The notes under the pieces: generated by a model | Told to the model about the DNA's origin: nothing | Databases searched by the model: none | What the model saw: only the letters and a program-made list of their open reading frames with translations | In this document: positions 1 through 12,566 of the stretch, piece by piece | Layout: every line of letters starts with the position of its first letter | Numbering within the stretch: the first letter of the stretch is position 1 | Made by a program: the position numbers and the translations under genes | Origin: Saccoglossus kowalevskii | Taxonomy: Eukaryota; Hemichordata; Enteropneusta; Harrimaniidae | Assembly (NCBI RefSeq): GCF_000003605.2 | Contig: NW_003140832.1 | Coordinates: forward strand, 110,996-174,995 | DNA: 64,000 nt | Direction of reading: 5' to 3'

Positions 1-1
1 T

Positions 2-46
<45 letters not shown>
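1..46. repeat. (TTTA)n microsatellite at window edge
   Basis: About eleven uninterrupted TTTA units fill the first 46 bases and grade into a T-rich run. The same unit recurs at 35680-35696 (right edge of the assembly gap) and at 45603-45736, so this motif is a locally favoured microsatellite. Confidence 0.97.
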
Positions 47-52
<6 letters not shown>

Positions 53-540
53 TTTTTTTTTATTATTTATGCACAAACGCCATTTTATGTTTATGACATT
101 TCAGTTCTGTTGCGACATAAGATGACGAAAAGCTAAGTAAAAACACACAATTGTGTTTTTAATATAAGAAAACTTCCGGAACTCTGTTGGGCACGGAAGG
201 TCTTTTGAACACGAGGATGCATTTTGGATTATTCATTAGTATTTGTCGTAAAAATATGACCACGGGGTATATTGCGAAAATAAACTTCCGTTGTAGAGTT
301 AAGTTTATTAGCTGATGTTATATTCAAATGAATCTTTTAGACTTTAATAATTATACAGCCCACAGTCATTCGTTACATACGCTGTACTTCTGTATACGTC
401 TATCACGTCATTATTTTACTGTTCAAAGAGCAACGGCTAATATACTCTCGGCGCAACAAACCCATCTCCTTCATCTTATAGTCATATTTATATATTTCAC
501 AATTCAAACTGAAACTAGAGGTTTTTATTGACCGATTGAA

Positions 541-689
541 CAGTGGCGGATCCAGCAAAATGTAAAGGGGGTGGGGGTGGGAAAGCTTCGCTTAAGATAT
601 ATGGAGCGAAAATCGCAGAGAAGCTATGCGTAATCCAGATGATATGAATCGTCATGCGTTATTTGCCCCCCCCTCCGGATCCGCCGCTG
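541..689. mobile_element. hAT-type MITE, complete, 149 bp
   Basis: The left end reads CAGTGGCGGATCCAG and the right end, reverse-complemented, reads CAGCGGCGGATCCGG, giving 13 of 15 matching bases. Both sides are flanked by the same 8-mer CGATTGAA (533-540 and 690-697), a perfect 8-bp target-site duplication. An 8-bp duplication with CAG-starting termini is the known signature of the hAT superfamily. The interior (G-rich then C-rich) has no coding capacity, so it is non-autonomous and would have been moved by a transposase encoded elsewhere. The perfect duplication suggests a fairly young insertion. Confidence 0.9.
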
Positions 690-697
690 CGATTGAA

Positions 698-2570
698 TAA
701 CACTAGAATGTTTTCATACGACGTTATTGCCTAATGTATTCGTTGATTGGCTAGTTGAATTCAACTACCATTGACATTTATAAATATTTATAATGATATA
801 TCCAAAACCAATATTGTGCATCTTGGTGCGTAGGCGTTTTCGTATATCTACGTTTTTATGTTCGTCATACAGTTAATCTTTTAGTAAGTACATTGTACGT
901 GGGTCCGTATGTGGGTGCGTTCAAACGTGCTCACCAACCTGAGTTCTTGTTAACATTACCCATACATGTTCATAACACCCATGATACATTATTGCTTCGA
1001 ATTTAAACTACTGCTTGTCTATTTTATGCCATAACGCGCACACTAAATTCATTTTTACAATGTGTATTGTAAAGGACGAGTCTGAGTAGAGCCATCGTTG
1101 GGTAAATATCAACGAGCCAGGCGGCTCTGAGATGGGCATCCTTAAACCGAGGTGCTACTATTTCTATAGAAGAATGATTGGTGTATGTTGTTACTTTCCC
1201 TGTACAGTAATGTATACGCATCAACAGTTTATATATACGTTAACGTTTATTCTTAATTAGTGACATCGTTGAATAAGACTCAGTACAGTATTAGCATGCC
1301 AATCAGTTCTACCGTAAAGAGAATTTGTGCTAGCTAGATCTACGTGACATATTTAATTCAAGTTTGTGACATGCGATCGACGTTTCAAAAAAAAAAAAAG
1401 AGAAAAGAAGTCCAGATAAAAGCGAAACACATACGATACAGCAAACATAATCTTTATATATGGGGCGTTTGTTTGTAAACAATGACGCGCTATGGCCACC
1501 TGATGCATGCGTAGGTGACGACCCCCCGCTTTAATTAACGTTATGAAAATAACTTGAATAGACACCTTTATTTGTATTGAATCACTACAACATGTAATCG
1601 ACATGAAGTGGCAAGCATGTGAGATTTACCTACAGTAAAAATGTATTATATGCAGTGTAAAGACGAGTAGGTCTAGTAGACGCTCTTAGAGGAAGGAAAG
1701 TGTTTACTTGATAAATTAACGTACAGAGGGACGAACGAAAAAGGTGTATAGCTGTTGGCGAAAGGCTTTTTTTCAACACTATTACAAACTGTTACCATGA
1801 CAGACAAGCATGCATGTGGGTTTTTGGTGTACTACGTCTCCTGGGGCATCCTTTTAAGAACGTAAAGTAGACTGATTGAGACATAATTAAGTGCATCGAT
1901 GAAGGTATATTAGAATATAGATTGGAATTGTCAGTGCTGTGGTCGCCACGCTTGATTCCACTCCTTGAATATTGATTGAATGGAGAAGAATGTGTGCTTT
2001 TCACACAGGAGAAAAAAATGCGATTATTTCACTATTTATTGTTAAAGCCTTGATTTGATCCACAATTGTCGGCGCAAATAACGATAATTGGATGTTCTTG
2101 CGACTGAATATTTTTTTTTCAAATTGCACATAAACGCACTTGTAATATAGCATATCATGTGAGATACTGTGATATCTATGTGATATGTGATGTCTATATT
2201 GTTTTACCTGTGGTAATATTTTTCAATATAGGATCCACACCACGCGATTTTTGTTGATGCTGTGTTTGTTTATCAACTTCAACTTGTTCAAGCTTGAACA
2301 CAATGATCTTTGACGGTGATATTAAATTAAAAACATTCCAGAACGCACTGAAAATATAAATCAGTAGAGGAAATGTACCATTTTGCTTTAGTAGGCCCCA
2401 TATATTTGAAAATGATATATACATGTATGTATATTCGCGGTGATCAATGTAAGTACGTTTACTCTATAAGTTTCTACACGACATCCAAAAACATAAACTG
2501 TAATTGCCATTGAAAATTACATGATAAGTTCATAAACGTTTAATGAATCGTTTCAGTTAGATTACGGTTA
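698..2570. other. Gene-free AT-rich interval
   Basis: Only short chance reading frames are present, the longest 83 codons. I see no domain motif, RNA gene or clear repeat apart from a poly-A run near 1387-1399. Confidence 0.6.
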
Positions 2571-2574
2571 TTAC

Positions 2575-2940
2575 GCGGATACCGCAGAGTATGCATGAAG
2601 ACAGTACAGCGGGAGTACTGGCCGACGTCGATACAACCGCGTACTGTCTGAGTACATAATTTGCCGCATCTTCGTAATAACATTATTATTATACATCTTT
2701 TCCTCCCAAGGATACATCATGGGAATGCCGAAATCCAAAAAGTTTAGAACAGATTCAGCGAACTTCTTAGTGTGGGTTACGGTCAAACCCCGAAGGCTGC
2801 AATGTTAGTTTTATTATCAGAGAACACTCACGCGTTCCATATTTGGGATTCGCATTTTATAATATGACAGGAAGCAAATACCCCGTAAAATACCGCAAAA
2901 ATACGGCACGTAACTTATGGCGTTACTGTGACAGATGTAT
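2575..2940 (-). repeat. Dispersed repeat X, copy 1
   Basis: Two blocks are shared with other copies in this window. The block 2723-2940 matches 14999-15367 (shared start GAATGCCGAAATCC, shared end GGCGTTACNGTGACAGATGT). The block 2589-2653 matches the reverse complement of 36814-36878 at 52 of 65 positions. In the latter, differences favour every third base, and the plus-strand frame starting MHEDSTA and continuing to VDTTAY would have mostly synonymous changes; this hints at a former coding stretch. No known family was recognised. No terminal repeats or target duplication could be fixed, so ends are approximate. Confidence 0.7.
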
Positions 2941-3430
2941 ATTAATAGGTAATACAGTATTATAAATTCATATCATGATATCATTACGTGTGTTACGAAG
3001 TTTCGAGAGGGGAATTCCTAATTAGCGTTCTGTATTCTAGCGTTTTGCGTTCTGCTCTTCATGATTTCTACTGTAATTGAAGTGGGACTATTATTTACAC
3101 ATTATTATAAGATTTCGTGTGATTTTCTATTTAATTCAAATAAATAGTTAGTTATTTGTTTTCTTCCAAGTAATTGTCGATTAATGTTGAGTTCCCGTCA
3201 GAATGAGTGATTTTAATGTATTTTAAACGACAATTGATCAATGCCAGGTGTCCTTCTGATTTAAATGACCAAAATTGGTAATCACAGAAATAACAAATAG
3301 AAATATATAATAGATTTATAAAGTATGTTTCAAATGTATTTAAAACACGTTTTTACTGTATCAGTAATGTATGTATCGGTAAGCGGAATATGACAGAACC
3401 CCACACCCTCCCCGTGGCTTTCGTTGCGTA

Positions 3431-3520
3431 TGGAAGTTATTTTCACGAGTGATGCGGTGTATCCTGCGGCCGTACTTTCACGAGCGAAGCGAGTGAAAGT
3501 ACAGCAGAATATACCGCATC
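3431..3520. repeat. Nested long hairpin within a dispersed repeat
   Basis: Outer arms 3451-3467 and 3504-3520 match at 15 of 17 bases (GATGCGGTGTATCCTGC against the complement of GCAGAATATACCGCATC). Inner arms GTACTTTCAC (3472-3481) and GTGAAAGTAC (3493-3502) pair perfectly around an 11-nt centre, GAGCGAAGCGA. The left flank and arm (from about 3431) recur in diverged form at 59674-59745, so this is part of a repeat, not a unique site. The downstream stretch to about 3830 may be a diverged relative of repeat X; at peptide level FGMSGVHHMEYYDWENIMY resembles FGIPMMYPWEEKMY from copy 1. Confidence 0.75.
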
Positions 3521-3560
3521 TCGCCAGCAGAAACCTGGTATCTCGATGCTGATGGTTGCG

Positions 3561-3588
3561 GCTGCATAGTAATCGCTGCATAGTAATC
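3561..3588. repeat. 14-bp tandem duplication
   Basis: The unit GCTGCATAGTAATC occurs twice head to tail with no mismatch. It lies within the repeat-like sequence that follows the nested hairpin. A 14-bp period is not a multiple of three, which argues against the overlapping minus-strand open frame being coding. Confidence 0.9.
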
Positions 3589-3830
3589 GCTGATTTTACT
3601 GCTGGTGGATCTTCTGAGAGCCCTACAAGGTTTATAAAACTCAGTTTCCAGGTGGTCAACATACATTATGTTCTCCCAATCGTAGTATTCCATGTGATGT
3701 ACACCTGACATGCCAAAACTGTTGTTGAACGATTTGAACTGGATAAAAATAGCAGACGAAATGTGTTTACAAAATAAAAATAGTTCGGTAGCCAATGAAA
3801 ATACCATGTTCATTTGCATATCGACCGTGA

Positions 3831-5733
3831 AAATACCGAAAACATTATTGCATCGGTGATTTTGTTTATGATTTCCAGGGGAAATTTACTACTTGTACAC
3901 TTGTCCATCAATACTGTATTCTACTGATTCTTCATTCGAATTGAGCATAAAGGAGATTGATATAAGAACTTCATCGCATATCACCCCGTATATTACCGTA
4001 CACAGATCGACAAACCACGAACAAGAATCTACGACCTTAAGCACAATCTCATTGCATTTTCAAGAAAGAAATAGAAAACAAATAAAAAATCGCGATACTT
4101 GGAAATATACAACATTTCCATATAGCAATAAAGGCAATACTAGCAAGAACGAAAGTAGGTCATGCTGGATATGCACACTAACGCAGAACGCTAATCAAGG
4201 TGTCCTTCTCCAGAGAATGAATATGTTGTAGATATTACTCGACTAACCCTTTATTAAATGTTCAAGACATATAATTGAGCTCATGTAACCTCAAAAATAT
4301 GACGTGTCTCACTGATTTAGCAATGAATGTCTGTATCCATGAGAAACGTTCACCTTGACCCTTTTAGCTTCATGATAAATGCACATAAATGAATGCAAAT
4401 TAAGTTGATTATGAATGAGATCCAGGTTCCTTGTGGCTACATGTTTTTTGTTAGTTAGCGTTGCGTTTGTAAATTGTATTTTATGTGTATTTTCCTTTGT
4501 TTGTATTATATTTTGTAGCATGTAAATATAATTGTTTTGATATTACTTTATTCAACACTACACTACAGTAAAAAGACAATTATCGCATTTGTGTTATCTC
4601 TTTTTTTTATAAATATTGTGTAATAAGCTTTTCATACATTACTAACTTTTGAATTAACCGCCTGATTTGTTCTTTTGCACCCTGGAAAGCATAAAAATCC
4701 AAAGCTTGGCGCGAAAATCTTCTTTTATTTCGTCTCATGCGTTTCAGATATGCTTGATGTGGCACTAAGCCAAAACAAGTTTGACGCTGGTGACAGTGAC
4801 CGTGAAGTATCATGGGTAATGGGAATAGAACACGAGATCCATGAACGTTATTTTTTGCATGTCGTGATTCTTCTTGTGATGTTTTTTCATTTAAATGAAC
4901 TTCACAAAGTCACATCACATCTGACAGCTGAAACATTTGCAAGCAGGGTCGTTTTCCATACGCAAAATAACACGTGATATTTGAGACACAGTGACTTCGA
5001 CAACATTGGTTAATTTTATATTCACTCTATAAAGCAGGTTAATCGAGGTCACGTTTCCAAAATATAATCACTCGCCAATTGGGTAAAGGTGAGCTCATGA
5101 TATGTGTTATCTTTTGTTTTCTAGTTACTCTATGCACGGGTTTTAAGAGACAGATGCTCACCAGTAATTACTTTTACGAAGCTCCTCTACCATTAACGAC
5201 AGTCATAAACTGGCTGTATTCAAAACCGCATCACTTTTTAGCCCAAGCTTCTGTTGATGCCGTTTGTATATTCTGCGAATGGCGTAAGGGGTTTAACTTC
5301 AAATCGCGAAAACACTTCTTTAATTTAACATCCATCAACACGTAAAATATCGTGGCGGTATTTACAAAGGCATTAGATTTGTTACATGGTTGATTAAGAG
5401 TTTTCGCCTGAGCCGAATGTATGAGCATTCTCTCCAATATAACACAATGTCAATAGAACGACTGTGATATTTACTAATTGCGTTAATCGGAAATAATCGT
5501 ACCAGACAAGACAAAAGTCGTTAAATAACGAACCGTTTGTTGTTGTGCAACAATAACCGGAACATATAATCATAAAACCCAATGATAACTTCAAAACATA
5601 TCGCCTGAATGCTGTTATATTTCATATGAAAACAGCATAACGAACCCAACGTCCCAAACGCAAGATTGCCCATTCTATCAGGCCACCAGAAGATTGTTCA
5701 CGGATTTTATATCAGATATGATACGGTAGAAGG
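3831..5733. other. Gene-free interval
   Basis: It contains reading frames of up to 112 codons (for example 3893-4231 plus strand), but none begins with a convincing initiation context or shows a domain, signal peptide or repeated motif I recognise. No structured repeat is evident. Confidence 0.5.
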
Positions 5734-5784
5734 CCGATACTGCCTAAATTGGGAAGTCGTCCGATACTGCCTAAATTGGGAAGT
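5734..5784. repeat. 27-bp tandem duplication
   Basis: A 24-bp sequence beginning CCGATACTGCCTAAATTGGG occurs at 5734-5757 and again, without mismatch, at 5761-5784, giving a 27-bp period. Perfect identity points to a recent slip or duplication. Confidence 0.95.
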
Positions 5785-8704
5785 TCGTTCACGGAATTAT
5801 TATTCAGCCACGTCGTTGATTGCGCAGTAGCAATAATTATGGCCACGCTGTAAATGACGAGTAGCGTACGTGACGCGACATAGCTTATGGCGCGCACACG
5901 TGTTTACGTTCACATGTAAAGTAATATAGTAAGATTGTATACAAATATAATATAAACGCAACACAACATCGGTAATTAAATATCGACGGAATGTCTTAAC
6001 ATGGATCCGCATTTTCTATCACTGCGCATGCACAAGTGGTATCGCCATTAGTCACGCGTAAAGCGGACAAGTAGAACGTAATAATCTGTTAGTGTGATTA
6101 TTTTCCACGGTTGTTTGCTTCAAGCTTGAAACGGTGCAATTTATTCACGTAAGCGCTGGAAGGCAGTATGGTTAATATCCAACTCATCATTAATTTCGTA
6201 TGTACAGGTAATGATATTGCTTATAAAGGGATCGGCAATGTAATTGTATTGTACTTAATCCAAAGTGGCACAGTAAACAGTGCGCAATATGAATAAGATA
6301 GGTAATATATGTCGACTCTCTCTGAGCACCACGTGGACGAAATATCGTGGGTAGGGGTAGATAAAACGTACAGTTACTGTATATTGATGAATGTTGTCAT
6401 GCACGTGACATTGAGGGGGAAACTGGCACTTGTCGACAAATAACGATCTTACACAGCGGGCTAGCATAAGCTTAGAACACGGTCAACGTTGTCGGTTGTC
6501 AGCGTGAAACGGAAGAATAGCGACAAGGCTATTAAAAATGACAAATAAAATATAATATTAATAGTTATTAAAAATTTGAATCACAGATTATTACTAGAAA
6601 AAATTATAGCCACAGAGAGTAGTTTCTCAATATCACATGACCCCCTACTGTGACAACACGGAGACATGTACTCGGTGCATGACAGTACAATGACAATGTC
6701 ATTTGACTGTATATGTGTAAAATTCCATTACTTAAATAATAGGCCAATTGTTGTGATTACTTTCTCCAGTCTTCCAACGATATGAGTATACAAGAATTGA
6801 TATCGAATTTTCTTGTTGTGTGACATGTGTATGTACAAGATATTCTTATTCAAATCCGTGTGTATTCACGTACTGAATAGCACTGTGGGTAATATAATAA
6901 CGCCACATTCATGTTCACAGTAAGGGGCGGTGGCTTCGCCCACGCGTATTTTTCAATTTTTATATGATCATGGTTTAAATTAGGATTTGGGAAAACAGGT
7001 AAATATTCGTTATTTCGGTAATTACGTTTGTAGTTTATTTTTTATGGCTTGTGCAAGTTTTCTGCTTCTGTCGTCGTCATGTTGTGATGAGAAAAGTGTT
7101 ACCATGGTTACATTTGTTTGCAATCCTTTTTACGATATTGAAAAAATACCTATTCCGCAGCACCAGCATAGAGTCGAATAATTATTAGAACACAGTATAT
7201 TGCTTGTAATGTAAGTGTTGGCCTCAACGTTAACAATGGTGGGATTTTTATTTCTCGCAAGTCAACGTCAAATCTACACTTGGATGCGTCAAAGGAAGCG
7301 AGCTGTAGTTTATATCTGTTCCCGTGAGTGTACGTAGTGAATCAGTCATCACCGACGCATTGTCAAGTACGTAAAGGCGCACCTGCGCTGCCCTGTCCAG
7401 ATAATAGAGACTCTCTTATGAGAGATATCAAGTGATAGCTTTAAATACTCATTTGGGAACGCACAGAAACGCATAGTGACGTCTTTGTATGTGTTTGTAG
7501 AATGTCTTCCTTCTCCCTGGTGGGTACACTAAAGGTTCTATTGACAAGATTTACCTTGTACTATCTGCTATTAATTGAGACGTCTACTAGCTCGAGAATA
7601 ACACGGCCATATCAACTACGATCTTGATCATGGCGGGAAATCATGAACCAATTAATCCTTTGATACTGATGACTCGTTGTTCGGACATATGCCAGTTCTT
7701 CGTGGGCCGCTCTATGTACTCAACGGATAGGCGAACGGTGATCGGTCACATTTACTCTTAAACAATACACACATGTTAAAAAGCTACAACGAAACGTCTT
7801 TTCTATAACCAAATCCATTCAAACGTTTATTGTACATGTGATAAGGAAAAGGTATTCAGTGAATTTGACTCCTAATCCCATGTTTTAAATAATTAAATTC
7901 ATACTACTTACACATATTCAATATACATTTATTCCAATTCACATCAATAATCATTTTCAGCTATTAGCATCAATTAATTGTGTTGTGTAGTTTTTACCAT
8001 TATCGCCAATGAATCTTCCACAAAATCTATCAAATGTGTTTTACTGCCCCTGGCGTACACTGAATAAATACACCATCTCGCTTTCTTGCGTTTTTTCCAT
8101 TAGCACCAATTAATGTTTTAAAGCATTCCCATGAATGCACCAGTATCAATGTGGTTTGCAAAGAAAATGTTACTCCGAACAGTACAGTTTTAAATTCATT
8201 AGAAGGCTATCGACTTTGAGTCTCCTTAACTACAAAGCAGCTCATATTCAACATATTGTTGTTGAGCGAATAGTATAATCGGATTACTATGGTTAGGTCA
8301 CTAGTTAGCAGGTCAATATTCTATTCCTAGCGGTAAGCTTGGTTACGTCGTTCATTTACTGCTTGATGTGGGCCAATCCGAGCAGAATGAATCGCAGAAC
8401 GTGTGGATGTACCACTAACGACGTCCACGCGTTCTCGTCGAAACATAGGAACAGTAAAAGGTGTGAAAATCCGCTGAAAATTAGATGACTTGCGGGCAGC
8501 ATTTAGAGTTCGACTGAAAAACCTAAAAACATTGCTGAGTAAGAGACTGAAACAGTGCTGTGGCGTGGACAGTTGCTGCTTGAAGCACAAAGAAAAAGGA
8601 TTGCCACCAACGGTGCGTGTTGTTTGCAGAAAGTAGTGTAGTAATTATTAGGTTTCACATTCGTGCCCCTCAAAGTATATCATTCAAAATGCGTTTCAAA
8701 TTGT
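5785..8704. other. Gene-free interval
   Basis: No gene, RNA or repeat could be supported. The minus-strand frame 8327-8590 (87 codons, arginine- and serine-rich) stands out slightly for its less AT-rich codons, but it has no recognisable domain. Confidence 0.5.
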
Positions 8705-8731
8705 TTGTTGTTGTTGTTGTTGTTGTTGTTT
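8705..8731. repeat. (TTG)n microsatellite
   Basis: Nine consecutive TTG/GTT units, preceded by an imperfect TTGTTTG. It lies in otherwise featureless sequence. Confidence 0.95.
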
Positions 8732-9775
8732 GAAATATATCACATATCATTGTATCACAACTCTTGCAACAAGTGCCTGATTTGTAGACAAGACGAATAA
8801 GATAATTTGAATGTTACGTTTAAGATATAGTTCACGCGAGAATGCAGGTGAAAAAAAACGTGTTTTGTCCTGTAACGATCATAGCAACTGGTTAACCATT
8901 ATACACACATCCATACTAAGCCTTTTGTTTGGTTACACAGCTGCCGGACACATATATATTTGGAAAGTATTACATAGGTTTTATCTAATTTCATTTCCAC
9001 AAGTATCAAACTGAAATCGTTTGACATATGCCATTTTTAAATATAAATAAACAAAATTCAAATTTGTTTTCTTTAAGTAATTGAACATTCGAAGGATTAA
9101 CGGCGTTTTCCTTGCACAGATTGTCGTCTGATTGATTTGAGTAAATTAATAACAGACACACACACTGGCTCATTGTACTCAATGCCGTTTCACGACAGTA
9201 CGGTTATTAATTAAAAAATATAGATGATTGTTGAGCCAACGTCTCCATAGAAACGAAACTTAAGGAATAAAATTCAAATAGAATTGTTAGTTACGAGGTC
9301 GTATTACAAATGTAATATTGTTTTTGGAACTGGTTAAATACACGTAGAAAAGACGCACACACTAACTGGTTGGTTTTATTGTACTGCTACTTCTCATGCT
9401 CCCCGATCCCGAGTAACGGCTAATAGAACGATTGTTAAATGGATAATTGAATTAAGACAAAATCACTTATATATTGGTTGACTATGTGTGTAGATAATCT
9501 TATATATGCATAGGTTAAGACAGAAATTAAATGATATACATATGGACGAGATGCGTAATGTCGTACATGTCGTGAATCATCGTTATTTACTGTTACCAAA
9601 AACGCGTGGTGGTATTGCGTTTCTTAATATATATATATATATAGCGGGCTTTATTTTCAGGTTAAAAACAACGAGCAGGGGTGGCACTTTTCCAATCTGA
9701 AAGACCATGTCTTAGTAAGTTTCGGAGGAGAACTGGAGAATCAGGAAACAGTAATATCCGAAAATCGAACGTTAA

Positions 9776-9901
9776 AGCACGGTGATCATCGCGCAGCGCG
9801 TGCTCGAATTTCATGTAAATTAACAATGTATTTTACACGCGTTGTATACGTCGCTATGAGTCCCATATTGAACAGAACGCGGCGTGACGACTGCCGCGCT
9901 T
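9776..9901 (+). mobile_element. TTAA-flanked MITE A, copy 1 (126 bp)
   Basis: This is bounded by TTAA at 9772-9775 and 9902-9905 and has imperfect inverted ends rich in CGCG. It is closely related, in reverse orientation, to 49558-49681. The interior contains the shared string TTTACACGCGTTGTATACGT and ATGAGTCCCATAT. TTAA target duplications are the hallmark of piggyBac-type insertion, but the ends begin AG rather than the common CCY, so superfamily assignment is tentative. It carries no open frame. Confidence 0.8.
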
Positions 9902-9933
9902 TTAAGTTGCACAGCGAATCAAATCTGACTTAA

Positions 9934-10850
9934 GGTAGAGATGTAGTTTACCTGACAGATATTTTAATTAGTTAATTAGGAAACCAAGATGACCTCCCTT
10001 GTCCACAAAACTATATATTTTCGGAAAGCTTATTGTATGAATTTTAAAATTATGTTAGTATTTTTTTTATGGACACTGTAATTTGAAATATGCACAAAAA
10101 TGTACTTTTTTGATCAAAAGTGATTTAAAAAAAATAGCTTCTAAACCATGCTTCTGTTTCCTGACAAAATTGGTTAATGGGTACATATGTTTACTATGAA
10201 GAAAGTGTCGTCTTGAAAACTGTCTACCAGTTGTCAATTTTGCAGGGCAGTAGCTCAAATTTCACTAGATCAAGTTTATGCATAAATTAACACCCATGCT
10301 AGTCGTCTGTACGATTGTTGTAACACTGTTCGACCAAAAACAATGCCCTAACGGCGTTTTTAACTTAAACACATTCAATCATTTGTGAAAATTTCAAAAC
10401 AAAAGGTCAAAGCGTCTAGGAGCTATTTTTTTTTTAAGTTCTGAGATGTGCACTAAAAAGAAGCTGAGATAATTGCTAATTTGCATAACAATTCACTCAG
10501 TAAGAAGTTTGCTAATGCTCATAATTAAAATGGCTGTAACAGTTCCAAATTTAAATGTATTATCGTTTGGTTAAAAGTTAAATATAGTGCATAATATGGA
10601 GATCTCGTCATTTCTTTTTTTCACCATGTTTCTTTTTTATTATTTATGTACAGCCTTGCTAAACCTTGCTAAGCATTCAAAAGAGAGAATGTTTGTACCT
10701 GTTATCTATATTTTAAAATCGTTTTTTGAGTATGTTCCACCATTCACAATTCTACAAACTTTCAACAGTCTATAGCCAAGACTGTTTGGATAATAAAAAG
10801 CAAAAAAAAAAAATGTCACTCCCAAGTGCCCACGAACCTGCATCTCTACC
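9934..10850. mobile_element. TTAA-flanked piggyBac-like MITE (917 bp)
   Basis: The left end GGTAGAGATGTAG (from 9934) and the right end, reverse-complemented GGTAGAGATGCAG (ending 10850), match at 12 of 13 bases. Both are directly flanked by TTAA (9930-9933 and 10851-10854). The 917-bp interior is AT-rich, has only short chance frames, and shows no transposase motif, so it is non-autonomous. Short inverted ends with a TTAA duplication point to the piggyBac superfamily. It starts only 28 bp after the end of MITE A copy 1, so two TTAA-inserting elements sit almost end to end. Confidence 0.75.
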
Positions 10851-10854
10851 TTAA

Positions 10855-12536
10855 TTGCAGACTGTTTACGATATAAAAAACACTGCGTGTATAAATTATT
10901 TTGTTTGTCAGCAACAGTTTACTAATGAACTTCTTCGCGCACGCGCAGATTTCGAAGACGACTTCTGTTGCCATAGTACAAATATAGACTGATGTTTAAT
11001 TCAGTAAATAATTGAACGAGCAGAGTTTTCCCTCCACACGTTAATGAGCATACTCTTAATTATTTACAACACCGTTTCTCAGGGCAGGGGCACTGAGAAC
11101 ATAAATCCAATACCTCCATGAATAACGACCAGTCTAGCGTTAACCATGCATCGATGCGAATGATACAGAATATTATATATATAGTAATTATATTAGTATT
11201 GAGTGTGCACGAAATTTAATTTGGGATCTGAATTAATTAACATAGCTTGAAAATAAAGTAGCTTAAAGAAGATGAGAATTTCTTTTGATTTTGTAATGTG
11301 AATCACTGATAGGATTTTTTTTATTGTACTATTTGTTGCTGGGATGAGTTTTAATCTGTCTCGCAGCGTAAATGCACACTGACGATCTAATACTGTTTTG
11401 TTTGTTAAGGCCCGATAGAAGGACCCATTCTGTTGATCATCTTTGGAACTAGTTGATCAAATCAAACTGGCTTAAAGCAGTTTGAAACCAGAAGACAGAC
11501 AAATAACAACACTAACACGGTAGAAATAAATACGTTTCTTTTACCAACCAAGACCAGAGTAAAATGAACCCTAGCAGTTTCTAATAAATCTTCTATTTTA
11601 TGATATTCTCTAGTTTGCCCTAATGTTTTATTCGCATGGCAGACCCCATATATGTAATAGATTGGACATATACTATGTAGTGACCGCGACACCCCGATTT
11701 TCCACAATTGAGTTTTTTTTTCTGCAATTCAGGCATGTAGTACATATAATAATATTTACAATATTTTCTTCTTTCGTCCAAACTATAGCATTTTATTGAG
11801 AACCACTGGACTTCATAGGGTATTTTTGGTAGATCTGATGAGTTGATATCAGATGGCATATATATCTCACTTTACTCGTGTTTCAAACAGAAACATTTTG
11901 ATTATGATACAAGCAGGTATATTGCAGGTTTCATGGGTGAAGTAGTATGTTTTCATTTTTGTAGAAATACCCGACATCTCTTCATGTATCAGGTCCACAT
12001 ATTTTTCTCTTACTGATTTAACTATGTTGCCTAATATATTTGTCTGCTGAATTGTGGATTGTTGTTTTTATTGTTGTCAGTCATTTGCCCTGTTTTCTTA
12101 TACAAGTAAATATCCCTATACCAGTCGTGTCATCGATCTGTGGTTGGATATGTTAATTTCACTTCCATGTACTGCCTAGTTCAGTTGATTTATACATTTA
12201 CATTCTCGACACGATCATATCGCTCCGTGGAATGACTAATAACAGAGCACACATGACAATATTCGCCCAGGAAACCCGAAGTAGTGATCTATTGAAACTG
12301 TTATTCTCGCTACGGTGCACTTTATTATTATTAACAAAGTTCAAGATTGTTTGCCCGTTTGTTCTGTAAATAAATTATTTGACTGATTGTAAGATACTGC
12401 GTTATGCACACAAATCAGTACTACTCTCAATCAGTAATGATTTAATTAATTTTGATTTGGCCGTTATTTCTAATTAGCATATTTGTTATAAATTACACGC
12501 ATATACGAATAATACAAAATCGATGTTTTTTTGTTG
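10855..12536. other. Gene-free interval
   Basis: Two minus-strand frames (11462-11707 and 11620-11859) overlap in different phases and carry no recognisable domain. No repeat or RNA gene was seen. Confidence 0.5.
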
Positions 12537-12566
12537 AATGTCACAAAGTCGAATTATTGTGACATT
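12537..12566. repeat. Perfect 10-bp-arm stem-loop
   Basis: AATGTCACAA at 12537-12546 pairs perfectly with TTGTGACATT at 12557-12566 around a 10-nt loop. It stands alone in AT-rich DNA and its role is unknown. Confidence 0.9.

Noticed and set aside
8327-8590. Arg/Ser-rich minus-strand frame as an exon
   Set aside because: Slightly unusual composition, but no motif and no convincing splice sites at its borders.
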